Assembly: GCF_000218685.1 (NCBI RefSeq)
Contig: NW_006763303.1
Coordinates: 496,001-560,000 of the forward strand
Direction of reading: 5' to 3'
Length of the DNA: 64,000 nucleotides
From: Serpula lacrymans var. lacrymans S7.9
Lineage: Eukaryota; Basidiomycota; Agaricomycetes; Boletales; Serpulaceae
A program made the translations under genes and the position numbers. Shown here piece after piece: positions 19,082 to 30,700 of the stretch. Position 1 is the stretch's first letter. Every line of letters starts with the position of its first letter. The notes under the pieces were generated by a model. That model had not been told where the DNA came from and ran no database searches. It was given only the letters and a program-made list of their open reading frames with translations.

Positions 19082-20452
19082 AGCATGGACAGGTGTCAAT
19101 AACAAAGCGAATATTCAAAAAGACTCGCCTTTGCGCCACACAGGCACAGTGCCACGTGGAATAGTAATTAATATTGCCTTTTTCGAACTTGTGGCTGATC
19201 AGCACCACCTCTATTAGGCAATCCAGTCACGCTCACCTTTGCTTTCCATTCGGTACTTTCCGCGTTTCGGCATTTTGGCAAATTTTCGCGTCGCCACTGG
19301 CTATACATTGCATTGCGCCCTCGTTTTTGTCGTTTCCTTCACTTCTCTTCCTTTGCCTAGCCCCACCATAGGTCCCTTACTCTCGTTTTTATTTTCACCC
19401 GACGGTTGTTTCTGGATCCCCATTCTAATCCACTTTTTCGTCACCTCCACCCTCCTCCTCCTCATCTTATTTGCACCCCCACCATTTCTGATGTCACCAC
19501 TTCCTATCCGCTTCCGTCGCCGATCCGTTGACTACCACGTGCCACTGCTGATATCAGCAAAGCCCCAGCGGCCGGTCCAAATAGGGCAACAGGTCCATCT
19601 TCATGACATCGATCTACCATCATATACCATCAAATCATTGGTTGCTCGTCTTGCCTGGTTGGAGCGTGGGTGGGTAGTTTTTGAGCTGGAGAAGGTTCAT
19701 CCCCTTGCGTTGCCCATGTACATTGCCATCCCATTCACTTGGGTACACTTATCTTTTGTCCATTGTCTTCGCTACAGCTACACCTACCACACGCTGCCTG
19801 GGCCTCACTTGTTTCAAATTGGGACTACTCCTCTCCCTCCCTCGTTTGACCAGGTGGTCCAACACAACTAGTCCATTGGTAAGGCCATCAAACTGTCGGA
19901 TTTGGACTAGGTGGTGGACCGGTGGCTCCAGTTTCTTTTTTCAGCAGAATATTCATTTACAGTGCAATTATTTTTGATTTTTGAATCATTTTTATGGATA
20001 CATATTTTTTTAGAATGCCTGACTGACAATAAAGGAACTGTGTTGATACTGGTAGTGTTTTGCCTTGCCCTTTTTTTTACTGTGTCTTCCCATGACATCA
20101 TGATTTTCCTGCTCTCTTTTTGCTATTGGACTTTACTCTATGGCTGTACAAACCTGTGACATTACTCACAGTATTCATTGTTCTATCCCTTTCTTTTCCT
20201 TTTTTTGACAATCTTATCCTGTACTACCTATGCAGGATTTGTCAGCGTATATTCCTTCCTTCATGTTCTTTCTCATTCTTTTTGCACAGCTATACTGTGC
20301 ATAGCCTACTTTTCTTTCACTATATAAACTCCTGTATTTTACCTTGTAAAAAAGAACAAGAACTCGATTCCAGACTTCTTCTCTAATCTTAAGTCCACTT
20401 CTTACTGCTACTTGTGATCCAGTGTGGTCACAACACTTCCCACTGCTACCAC
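19082..20452 (+). repeat. 1.37-kb repeat, copy B
   Basis: Collinear with copy A (8652-10025) from agcatggacagg to the gctaccac border, including the gcacag/ctgtgc hairpin (20286-20300), the TATA box (20321-20328) and the terminal tgtgatccagtgtggtcaca. Its left neighbour is the Gypsy leader; the right neighbour is unrelated to that of copy A. Confidence 0.75.
19239..19871 (+). CDS. Repeat-encoded putative membrane protein, copy B (start codon lost)
   Basis: Same protein as 8934-9437, with the ATG replaced by ATA (19368-19370). The frame stays open upstream to an ATG at 19239, giving 210 codons, but those first residues are not conserved as protein in copy A. No indel or stop occurs across the 167-codon core. 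Conserved core blocks are LPSYTIKSLVARLAWLERGW and TLPGPHLFQIGTTPLPPSFD. Function unknown; possibly no longer translated from the original start. Confidence 0.4.
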   Translation: MLSIRYFPRFGILANFRVATGYTLHCALVFVVSFTSLPLPSPTIGPLLSFLFSPDGCFWIPILIHFFVTSTLLLLILFAPPPFLMSPLPIRFRRRSVDYHVPLLISAKPQRPVQIGQQVHLHDIDLPSYTIKSLVARLAWLERGWVVFELEKVHPLALPMYIAIPFTWVHLSFVHCLRYSYTYHTLPGPHLFQIGTTPLPPSFDQVVQHN

Positions 20453-20886
20453 TGTTAATTACTGTCATCATCACTTCCCACTTCTGAAGTCATTGTTATC
20501 CCTTTCAATTAGAGTCCTTCTGAGCACTACAGTTTGTGCGTCAGGAGCCTGCTATCACTGGGAACCTCGTCACCTTGTCATCCTCGTTGTTCTCAAACCT
20601 ACCTTGTGCTACAATTAGCAAGGTAGTGCTCGTCTATACTCGCCACAAAGCCCCTATCTTTCTATATTCCCACTATCCTTCCTCCTCAAAACCCACACCC
20701 ATACATCACTGGGTTTTACTTTGAAGGATCATTATATGTACCACCCCACGAACAACCAGACCACTCCACTGTTCTAGGAGGCAAAGCCCATAAACAAGTT
20801 CCGTGGAATCTGGGAGGATTGTGTGTTAGTTTGTTTTTGTGTGTGGTTTTTCTAACAACAGTTCTCATCATCGACATCGTACATGG
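20453..20886. other. No gene seen
   Basis: Between the 1.37-kb repeat and the Copia relic. Open frames are short and lack recognisable content. Confidence 0.4.
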
Positions 20887-21942
20887 AACAAAACCTTTGA
20901 TCGCAAGCTCCAGGAGCTCAGTTTCACAAGACTAAATGCAGAAACATGTCTCTATGTATTCTGGGACAACAAACAAATATGCTTTGTTGTTGTCTATGTA
21001 GATGACCTCCTCCTAGGAGCTTCATCCCAAAAATCCATGGATATCACAAAAGCCAAACTCGAATCCATATTCAAAATGCAGGACCTTGGAGAAGCAAAAT
21101 ACATCCTCGGAATAGAAATCCAACATGATCATTCAAACAAAGCAATATCCCTATTGCAACGCCAATACATTGACACAGTCCTGGAGTGTACTGGAATGAA
21201 GAACTGCAAACCAGTATGGACACCAATAGCCCATGGATCAAAACTCCTCACAAATGCTCCAGGGGAAGATATTGTGCAACACAAGATGCATATTGACATT
21301 GCCTACATTGTTGGAATACTAAGCAGACATAGCTCAGCTCCAAGGAGCCATCACTGGGAAGCTGCAAAATGTGTCCTCCGATATCTGAAAGCAACCAGGG
21401 ACATGGAACTACAATATGATGGCACAGATGTCTCCATGGACATGGATTTCTATGGATATTCAGATGCAGATTGGTCTGGAGACCCAGACACATCTTGATC
21501 AACATCAGGCTTTGTTTTTATCACCATCCGAGGAGCAACCTCCTGGACAAGCAAAAGACAAAGCATGATAGCTTTATCCTTCACGGAGTCAGAGTACATT
21601 GGATTGAGCAATGCTGGACAACACCTTGCATGGCTTCAAACATTTTTTGAAGAAATTGGACATGCTCAAAATGGACCTACAACATTGCACTGTGACAATC
21701 AAGCAGCTATTATTCTTACACGAGATCCACAGTTCCGTGCTCGCACAAAACACATTCAATGGAAATATCATTTTATCCAAGATGACTTAGTATCAAAGGG
21801 AGAAGCAGTAATCAGATATGTTCCTACAGGAGATATGGTTGCCAACATTCTCACTAAACCCCTCACTCACGAAAAACACTGGAAATTCTCTAAAGCTATG
21901 GGACTATGGTTGCACTCGAGTGGGAGTGACAAAACCGGATAA
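20887..21942 (+). pseudogene. Copia retrotransposon relic: RT C-part and RNase H
   Basis: Reverse transcriptase fingers/palm end with the catalytic YVDD at about 20995-21006 (FVVVYVDDLLLGA), then LGEAKYILGIEI, then RNase H (YSDADWSGD ... SFTESEYIGLSNA ... IRYVPTGDMVANILTKPL). A TGA at 21496-21498 interrupts DTS*STSGFVF, where the family has arginine, consistent with CGA to TGA. About a dozen residues are missing around 21290-21310, where the GSLMYxxxxTRPD block should precede DIAYIVG. Gag, integrase and the 5' LTR are absent. Confidence 0.9.
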
Positions 21943-21959
21943 ACCCGGTCTCTGCCAAA

Positions 21960-22262
21960 GCAGCCATTGTTCTCCATGGAGCATAGCCACCACTCCATGG
22001 AGTCACCATTGTACTCCTAGGAGTCATTATACTGTAGCGAGTAGCACCTCCGACTATAAGTAGTAGGGGGTTTAGTATAGAAATACCTCAGTTGTTTCTA
22101 TAGCCTCTCGGGCAGCGGCTGAGGTATGTTACATTACATTTATTAGAGATCACCTTAAACTAACATCCATTGTAGTTTCACTTAGGTAAATAATAAAGTT
22201 GTTTCTATAGCCTTTCGGGCAGCGGCTGAGTTTCACTTAGTTTTATTATAAGTTGATCCCCA
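21960..22262 (+). repeat. Copia 3' LTR remnant with duplicated stem-loop
   Basis: It follows the RNase H stop and a purine-rich gagtgggagtgac tract that could be the polypurine primer. It holds two copies of gttgtttctatagcctytcg followed by ggcagcggctgag (22091-22123 and 22198-22230). The first copy closes a stem ACCTCAG/CTGAGGT (22085-22125). Exact LTR ends not determined. Confidence 0.5.
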
Positions 22263-23099
22263 CAGTGTCATCCTTACACCCCTCATTAGACTATGATCTG
22301 TATATTTCACTCAGCACCCTGAGCATAGTTGCTCACTGAGCATGTTGGAACTTTGGAGTACACTGCAAGCAGAGTAGCAAGTGTGATATCACACAACCAT
22401 CACGCCGGCTTTGAACCCCCTTCTTCCTCAGCTTGTTGCAAAAGACTGAGGGTAAGTTTTGTTTTCTCTCACCTCATTATACTTATGTTGATGGTTATTT
22501 ATACTTAGTTCTCATATTGTCTAGTTTTCACAGAGCAGGAATATTGGATTGCGAAAGTAGAAACATATCCGAAGTGGGTCCTACATACATGCATGGCACA
22601 TTTACTCTATAGCAAGATAGCAAGTAAACAATAACTTTAATAGGTGATTCAACTGAAACTAATATCAGGCATGACTCTAGTACTTAGCTCCAGTATCAAG
22701 AAAACGACAACTTGAACTGCAATTCTAGCATGCGAAGACGTGTCAAACTGGGTTTGTATCGGGTGGATGGCGACGTAAGACGGATACAATGTCCAATATG
22801 GGTAGAGGATGCTCGAGCACTGACATCTCGAAGTGTGCATACTGTGCATAGTCTGTAGTCTCGGTATCTAGGCCCTGATTAGACCCCATTTTCGGGTTGG
22901 ACAGTTCAGGTGAGCATGAGTTACGCGATGTGTTTTGAGTTGGCACTGTATGTGGATGACGATTTGATATTTTGGGTGTGTGTACGGATATGCGACGACC
23001 AGGTAGACGTTCTTGCCTGAACAGGACATGTTCGAGAGAGGAAATATGCCAAGATCAGTGGAGTTGGCAGGCAAATAAACATGGTACACACCACTTTCT
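22263..23099. other. No confident gene; possible receptor 3' tail
   Basis: The minus-strand sequence just downstream of the receptor frame (23099-22700) has open stretches that could be spliced into a receptor cytoplasmic tail, but no splice pattern is compelling. I searched for small ORFs with a CaaX end (pheromone precursor type) and found none convincing. Confidence 0.35.
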
Positions 23100-24294
23100 T
23101 CAATCTTTGAGGATCGCGAAGATACTAAAGTAGCTAGTAAGGAAGCCTGCCACAGCACGGTAGCTCTTCTTTGCTTCTGTCGTAAAACCAAAAAAAGAAA
23201 AAACAATGATGGCGTACATCACAAAACACCATCGCGTGTATTGTATAGCAGCGGTTTGCGCAGGCATTGCTTGCCACTCAGTAGCTGGAACCTTTAAAAC
23301 ATAAGAAAAATCAGCATGCAGATAATCCCACCCAGGCCAAGGAACAACTGGATTTTCAGTTGCATCCTGTATAATTGCCCATAGACTGTTCGGAACTGTG
23401 CAGGCGACTATCACAAGGGCCAGTGCCAATAGTCGGCAAAATGGTTCATCATGTTTCATGAGTTCTTTGAATCCTGCTCCCCGCTGTATCAAGGTGCGAA
23501 TAATAACACCTGAATTTACATGATTTTCAGCGGGTGCTAGACAACCATTGAATACCTACCTAAATAAACCAGAATTATAAAAGACACAATGATCGGCCAT
23601 ATAAAAAGTAACGGGTAAGTGGGCTGCGTGTTGTATAATGCAAAATAGCAGCTTATTTCCTCGTAAATGATGAAGCGGGTAAATTGAACAATATAGGCTG
23701 AGATAAAATAAGTATAACCTTGCGGACAACACATAGTAAGAAACCTACATGAGACCATGTACAACATTGGAACTCCTATGACCAGAAAAAAGTCACATGT
23801 AATGGCTCTCCAATGCTGCTCGTAAACAATAAGAAATTGATCAGTGGGTGATAGTACTATAAATCATACTCTGATTTGACTGGGCCGGTTTGTGGTTATG
23901 TTTCTTGTGACAAAATACAAATGACGAGCAATACATAAACCCGCTGACTGCACCCCAATTCCCCCGCCTATCATCAAATGAGATGCTGTGAACAATTGAT
24001 TAGACAAAAAAAACACTAAGCCAGGATCCACGTACATATATCACACCACACAGGTGCCCAGTTGGTCACATTATGATCCCAAATGATTGAGTTTACGAGT
24101 CCATTCAAGCAAAGCAAGCCTATCCATATAACGAGGGCACATGTACCAATATTTCTTGCTACATCAAGACATCAGCACCACTGACTTTGATTCAAACGGG
24201 GGACATGACCTTTTATATGGAGTGGCAAAAGGATACTGACTAAAACAAAGCCGATGAATGCAAAACCAGAAAAAACATGGTTAGTGGACACCAT
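23100..24294 (-). CDS. STE3-type pheromone receptor (GPCR)
   Basis: The product is a seven-helix receptor for lipopeptide mating pheromones, acting at the plasma membrane upstream of a G protein and MAPK cascade. Exons on the minus strand: 24294-24210, 24158-24037, 23985-23870, 23815-23749, 23697-23560 and 23509-23100. Signature blocks are NIGTCALVIWIGLLCLNGLV (TM1-2), NSIIWDHNVTNWAPVWCDI, ITCDFFLVIGVPMLYMVSSY and ALYNTQPTYPLLFIWPII. FKELM and TRWCFVMYAIIVFSFFGFTTEAKKSYR then close the last helix. Introns are 46-61 bp with GT-AG ends, and the spliced frame is clean over six exons. The cytoplasmic tail is short here and may continue after another intron. In Agaricomycetes such genes sit in the P/R (B) mating-type locus or occur as non-mating paralogs; the sequence alone does not say which. 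Confidence 0.9.
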
Positions 24295-27200
24295 GATCTT
24301 TGAGATAGTAAGGTATGACTTGGTCACTGCAGCGAGGATGGGCTGGGAGGAACTCTTGTTACGATGCTTCCTTTTTTATACCATCTCGTTCAGGAAAGGC
24401 AAGCTATACAAAAGGACCGCTACAATCAAGATCCATGGGAGAATCAGACGGATCTTTGCACTGGAGATGTTGACAGCGCAATTGAACATCAGCCCTAGTT
24501 TAGATCTACGTGGCATACACTAGGACCATATTTCAGTGTACCACTGCAGCGGAGTATTTCAGACGCCGTCAATGTAAGATCGTTGCTAAACATTGAGGAT
24601 GCTCGCGAAACATAGCGCAACACAGGCCTGGGAGTAAGTTGGTGTCTTTGCACGGGTATGATCATCATCGTAAAAGCTATGCACTACATGTTGATATCAA
24701 TAACTAAGAACACCATATAATATGGCTCAAACATACTTGAGAGGCTAGATACAGAGAACTTCTTCGGGATCAACTTCTGTATCAATATCGGGATCCCGTG
24801 CTTCAAAACTCACCATTCTCTCCCTCAACTCGGATGGTAGCTAAGTGGATATCTTCCTGTCCAAGTACCAAGGGAGATAATGTCCAATTGACGTATCTGG
24901 ATCTGGGGATGGTGGGAGAGTGAATGGGCAAGAGGCTTACGCTTGGAAGAAGCCGCCGGGAGTTGATTCATAGACGTGCAATTTTTCAGGTCACTTCTGC
25001 AACAGTGCAAAAGGGCTGGCATCTACGCATCTAGCTTTGTGATGATCTCCTCTCTCTTCCCAATGTAGAGGTGGCAAGTAATCAATCATCCACACCTATC
25101 AACAACTGAATCGTCATAACCCACCTTCCCACATTCCCCAGCTCTTTCTGGCTGAGCTTCAACCCTCTACCATCCGAAGTAGCGGTAGCTGGGGGTAATA
25201 CCTTTCCTGCACAATTATCGAGTCGTGAGTACACACCTTGAGCAGTCACCTTTGCCCTGGGCTAGCGAGGACAACGTATCTTGAGCTCAAGTTAGAGGAT
25301 GTGTTGTTTATGGCTCCGAGATGGGAGAGTTATTGCGATAAGGAGGAGGCAGTCGTCATTATGAACGGGTAAGAGGGTATGGTGGGACGCTGTATCGCAT
25401 GTGGAGAATCCAATAGATTGAGTAGGTGACTGGGAGGAAAATGAAGAGAATTCCGAGCTGAGCAGATGAGATAGATATCATTGTGGTAAATGAGGGATGG
25501 ATGCGAGGACAAGAAGAGCTGGAATAGTGAACGTTAGGACATTGGATATTGAAGTCGCAAGAGACGTAGCGCTTTCTTGCCAATTCACGCACGCAATCAC
25601 TAAACCGAGACAATATCAACGAAAGCGGGGACCAGCAATATGAGTATGAATGCAATACATAGTTCTGCAAGCTCGCGAGGATAAAGTTAGGCATGAGCTG
25701 TGGTAGAATCTGTGGGGATGGGTGAGGGGATGGGTGAGGACGGCGCGACAAAAGAGAGAGAAAGAGAAAGAGAGGGGTTAGAGGTTGGAAAGCAACAATG
25801 AAATAAAATATACAATGGACTATCAATTACCAATCGCCTCACTTTGTAAGTCTTCTCCTTGGTGATCTCCTCTATCTCGATTGGTTCCTTTTACCTGCAT
25901 GTCAGTTCCACACCGCATTCCCTGCCATCTCCACTTCTCACTGCGGCGCTATTATCGTGCTTTACATTAGACGTCGATGACTTGCATTTTCACCAATCTT
26001 TCCTCTATCCCCTCGTGCCAGGCACAAATGATCATTTTACAGCTTTGCAATCCTCCGCTCTTCCTGCTTTGTCTCCCATCAAGCTAACGTGCGTGTCCTT
26101 TGCTTTTATAAATCTACACAGACCTGTTTAATTATCATATAGGGAGTAGAGTAATCGAAACCCTGTCTGTAAAGTGTAAATTTACTGCTAAACCACTCTT
26201 TTCTTTCAGGCCAGACGAGTTGCACCATCAAATAATCTAATCCTGCTGACAGTGTCTCCCCTTCGCTCACACATAGGACAATCACGGCCCATCAAGCACT
26301 GCATGGCTTGATATTACGGACACTCGTTTAGATTTTTTGGTGTTCTGGGGAAGAGGTAGGGGATAATGAACATGCTACCAGCATATTCAAGGTGAGTACA
26401 AGCAATCCCCTCTATTTTTGTGTTGGTCAAACGACAGATATCAGTATCATATCACAACTGCGATACAGCCATAATGCTGACTATTTGGATACTGCGTACA
26501 TGTTATTCCACCAATTACAGGGCTTCAATGTCGTTAAATTGCATCAAAGTAGTTTTGTGTCATGCTGGTGCGTGTTTTGATAGTTCTGCTACTCCTGAAC
26601 TCGAGAGAGTTGGCACAAATGTGGACTGTGTCTGGCATACCACAGAGTATACTATCAAGTACGTCCCATGCCCTATATTTGTTCACCGTCCGACTTGAAT
26701 CTCAGTTAATTATTACTACACCATCACTATGTCCTGTTGCGCAAACACGCATGGGTGATCAGGATACGCTTCTCAGTTTCTCAAGATGCCCCCTCCTGTC
26801 CTGTGTACGCTCTTCCTATCGGTAAAAGGACATCACCGGCTCAATATGTTCATGAATATGTGTGCAGAGCGCAGCCTTGCTGTTTTATGAGAGCCACAGT
26901 ATTTGTTTCACCATCTCGGGAGCATCATTGCTGCTCTTGGTCGCCTACAGGCCTATCAATCAGCATATATCATTGACGTGCCCTGGCTCATCAATTTCCA
27001 TCTTGTCGTTGTTTTCACAGACGCTGTGGGGAGGCCACGAATATACTCACCTACTCTGTCCTCCCAGCCTCTTTCAACTTAATCGCTATCTTTGCAGCTT
27101 CTGGTCCGCCTGCCAAGCAATCTTTGCTCCTCCCGTCTTGGGCCGTCCAGAGTCTTGTAAGTGCCTTGAACGTGACATAAGCCCTTTCTCACAAGGGACG

Positions 27201-27766
27201 AGAAAGGAGGATGGGGAGGGGCCAGTCACTTTTGCAGAAGCACTCTCGGGCAAGACTTGTTTTTCTGAATTCAGATCAAATATCCTCCAGTACACCTTCA
27301 AGCGTCTCCCCCGCTCGCTCATCTATTCATCAAATACAATCCCACCGAAGAATATCAATGAAAGGAGTTGTGAAACAATAGCACAAAGTTTTTCTAGTCG
27401 ACATGGCTAACCATATTCAGTAAATGTTCTCGTCAGGTGTTCAATTGGCTGTGTATCTCTTGACGGTAAGCAAGTCGGTGACCTGACCTTGTTTACGCTT
27501 ACGATTGCTATAAATCTGATCTGTACTGTTTTCAGGAGCGATTAGCGTCAGGCTTGTTCAAAGTGCTCAGCATCTGTGAAGCTATCTCACCGTTCATATC
27601 CATGAACATTAGTATCATACCCACAGAGCTGAGCAACAAATACATCCTGCTCACGTCTTTTGCAGGTAAGTACAAACACTAAATTCAATTCATTGCTTTT
27701 ACAGGAACTATCAAAATAAATTATTCATCTCAGGTTCTTCAGACCATACCGTACACTACTTAAGCC
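24295..27766. other. Gene-remnant region, no confident gene
   Basis: Several intron-like GT...AG segments and short open pieces occur on the plus strand (for example 27539-27665, reading GLFKVLSICEAISPFISMNI). On the minus strand there is a short acidic end at 24838-24741 (RDPDIDTEVDPEEVLCI). The stretch at about 26710-26960 resembles 32310-32560 (the gcgcaaacacgca(t/c)gggtgatcag block), so a gene family member was duplicated and decayed. I could not assign a family. Confidence 0.35.
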
Positions 27767-30700
27767 TCATTTCCCTAGCTTATTCTGTATTTTCTTCGGC
27801 AATAAACCTAGCCAGCGTGATTTTTTCCTCGGCTTGCTGGGTGTTTCAACCTGTGGGGGTGTTGCACTAAGAGTCTCCCTGGCTGACGTTGACGCTGATT
27901 CCTGTGGGTGGGCCTCTTCGATGAGGACAGTACTAAGCGGCACCAACAGCGCAGATGCTCTTGGTAACGACAGGAGCTGACCAGCGGGTGGATTATTGTG
28001 AATGCTCTGGCCGTATGGGTCCTCGGTCACTATGGATCTTGTATGGTTGTTTGAGTCCCGTTCGGAATATGGCTCAGCAGTATGCCCCGAAGTTTCCACC
28101 GCATCCACTGCTTGACTACTACTTTCTGGTTCCACGACCACGCCAGTTTCAGATGATGAACCAAGTACTTTGACCACTACAGAATCGTATCCCCGTCCAT
28201 TGTAAACTACAATGGGAACTACGGAGTGTGATTAGCTGTATGCTACTAGCTGAAGAAAAGATGAGTGAACTGACCTAAAGCCTTGCTGGCCGTCTGACAG
28301 GCAGTCCAGTTGCTACCATACACAAAGTGTTCATATGATACATGAACGCTGTCACGCCTACCAATAACCACAAGAGCCTCTGGGCGGCACCAATAAGGCC
28401 TTAGGTCTGGTGGTATCCAATGCATCAGAAGTGGATGCATGTTCGCCATTTCATATGATATCCACCCTGAGAAATTAGGAAGACCTGTATGTCTCTCCCA
28501 ATCTAAGGGGACTGCAGGTGGAAAAACACTTGTTGCCTGGCTATGGCCACCATACAACTCGACAAGCTCACCACGCCATGTGGTGTGTGTCTCCATTGTA
28601 TGACTCTCAGAACCTGAAGCCCTTTCTGTGGCATTCGGAGAAATTGCAATAGATGTGACCCAATGATTGCGTCCTTGGGAAAAGACAGACATTAGCTGAG
28701 CAGAGATGGCATCCCAGATTCTCACAGTGCAATCAAGTGAGCCAGAAACCACTTTCGTGCCATCAGGAGAAAATCCAACAGATGTGACATCACTAGTGTG
28801 GCCTTCCAATGGGTCAGCCACTAGCTGACCAGAGGTGGCATCCCAGATCCTCACTGTCTTATCCCTTGAGCCTGAAACCACTTTTTTGCCATCAGGAGAA
28901 AATCCAACAGATCTGACACCCTTTGTGTGGCCTTCAAATGGGCCAGCCACTAGGTCACCAGAGGTGGCATCCCAGATCCTCACTGTTTTATCCTCAGAGC
29001 CTCAAACCACTTTGGTGCCATCAGGAGAAAATCCAACAGATATGACATAACTAGTATGGCCTTCCAATGGGTCAGCCACTAGCTGACCAGAGGTGGCATC
29101 CCAGATCCTCACTGTCTTATCCCCCAAGCCTAAAACTAATTTGGTGCCATCAGGAGAAAATCCAACAGATGTGACATAACTGATGTGGCCTTCAAATGGG
29201 CTAGCCACAAGCTGACCAGAGGTGGCATCCCAGATCCTCACTGTCTTATCCTCAGAGCCTGAAACCACTTTTTTGCCATCAGGAGAAAATCCAACAGATC
29301 TGACACCCTTTGTGTGGCCTTCAAATGGGCTAGCCACTAGCTGACCAGAGGTGGCATCCCAGATCCTCACTGTCTTATCAAGAGAGCCTGAAGCCACTTT
29401 GGTGCCATCAGAGGAAAATGCAACAGATGTGAAACCATCTTGGTCACTTCGTAAGATATTTAGTATAGGCGGCCACTGTTTATCCTTGCCAGACATAATT
29501 CTAATGGTGCACAGAAAATATGGCAGATATGCTCTGGATACCAGTGAGTTGTCTGGTGCCCATGGCAGAGCAGACAGGTAGATGTGAGGCAAACTCTCAA
29601 AAATTGGCACATCAAAATTGGCAATAAATCGACGTGCATCTTGTGCAAATTCTTCTAATTTTCTATCAATGACCTGTGAAAAAGCAAAAAGCTATTATGA
29701 TTAGTGAACATAAATTTACAGTAGTTGGCTTACCTTGAGTGAAGGCGACGCAGCAATTAGGACAGCATGGGCACTTGGCGCATTGTACAACAGCGACATG
29801 ACTTCCAACCAGTGGAGTAACTTATGTTTGAAAAATCTCTGCAGCATTTCTGCCAACCAGGCGCAACCAGCCAATGATGCTCTGGCGTCAGCAAGGTGCT
29901 CTCCCCAATACCGAGACGAATAGCTCAGATGGTCAGGAATATTATCCTTGATACGCTTTTCCCTATCCTTTATATCGCTGTTCCGCAGATATGATGTCTC
30001 GATTCCACATATATTAAACCTCAACCCGTCCTTTGGGTTCTGCATAATCTGCATGCATCCACGCAAGAGATCCAAGTTCCTCGCGCTCTCTGTATTGCGG
30101 TGAATGCGAAATGCATCAGGACACCAGTCCGAATCCAAAAGAAACTCCATAAACGACAAATGCTCGATGCGAACCATCCCGTCTTGGCCCACCGAGATAA
30201 CAGAAGTCAACTCTCCCAAAACACGATCAATTGCAATTGCAATGCTATCCACCTCGCCACGAGCAGCGAAATACTCTTCCAGGTATTTGAGTGACAGTGG
30301 AACTTTTGCGAACACTATAGCTCCAAGCAATGCCTGCACCACCTCATCAATATCTCCTATGCTGTCCCACGCATTGGTGGTTATCTGCTTATACAGATGA
30401 TTGACGCTATGCTCTATGTCTAAAGGCCCTCCGGAGCGTATTATCTCTAGTCGCTTTAGTGGATCACCTTTTTCTAAGAAGCGCATGGCGGTTTCTGCCC
30501 AGATAAAAAGGCCCGCTGCACGACCTGTAAACTGTTCAAGAACATCAGGTCCTGGCCAGTCAGTAGTTTGTAGGGTGCGAAACCTCTTCTTCAATGCACC
30601 AAAACGTTTATTTAAAAAAAGCACGAATATCTGCAGTCGCTGTAGACGTCACTTGGTTTCCAGTTGGTAAAACGATATCTTCGCAGGCTTCACGAAAATC

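Noticed and set aside
22263..27766. Pheromone precursor gene near the STE3 receptor
   Set aside because: Looked on both strands for short ORFs ending in Cys-aliphatic-aliphatic-X before a stop; none was convincing. A precursor outside this range is possible.
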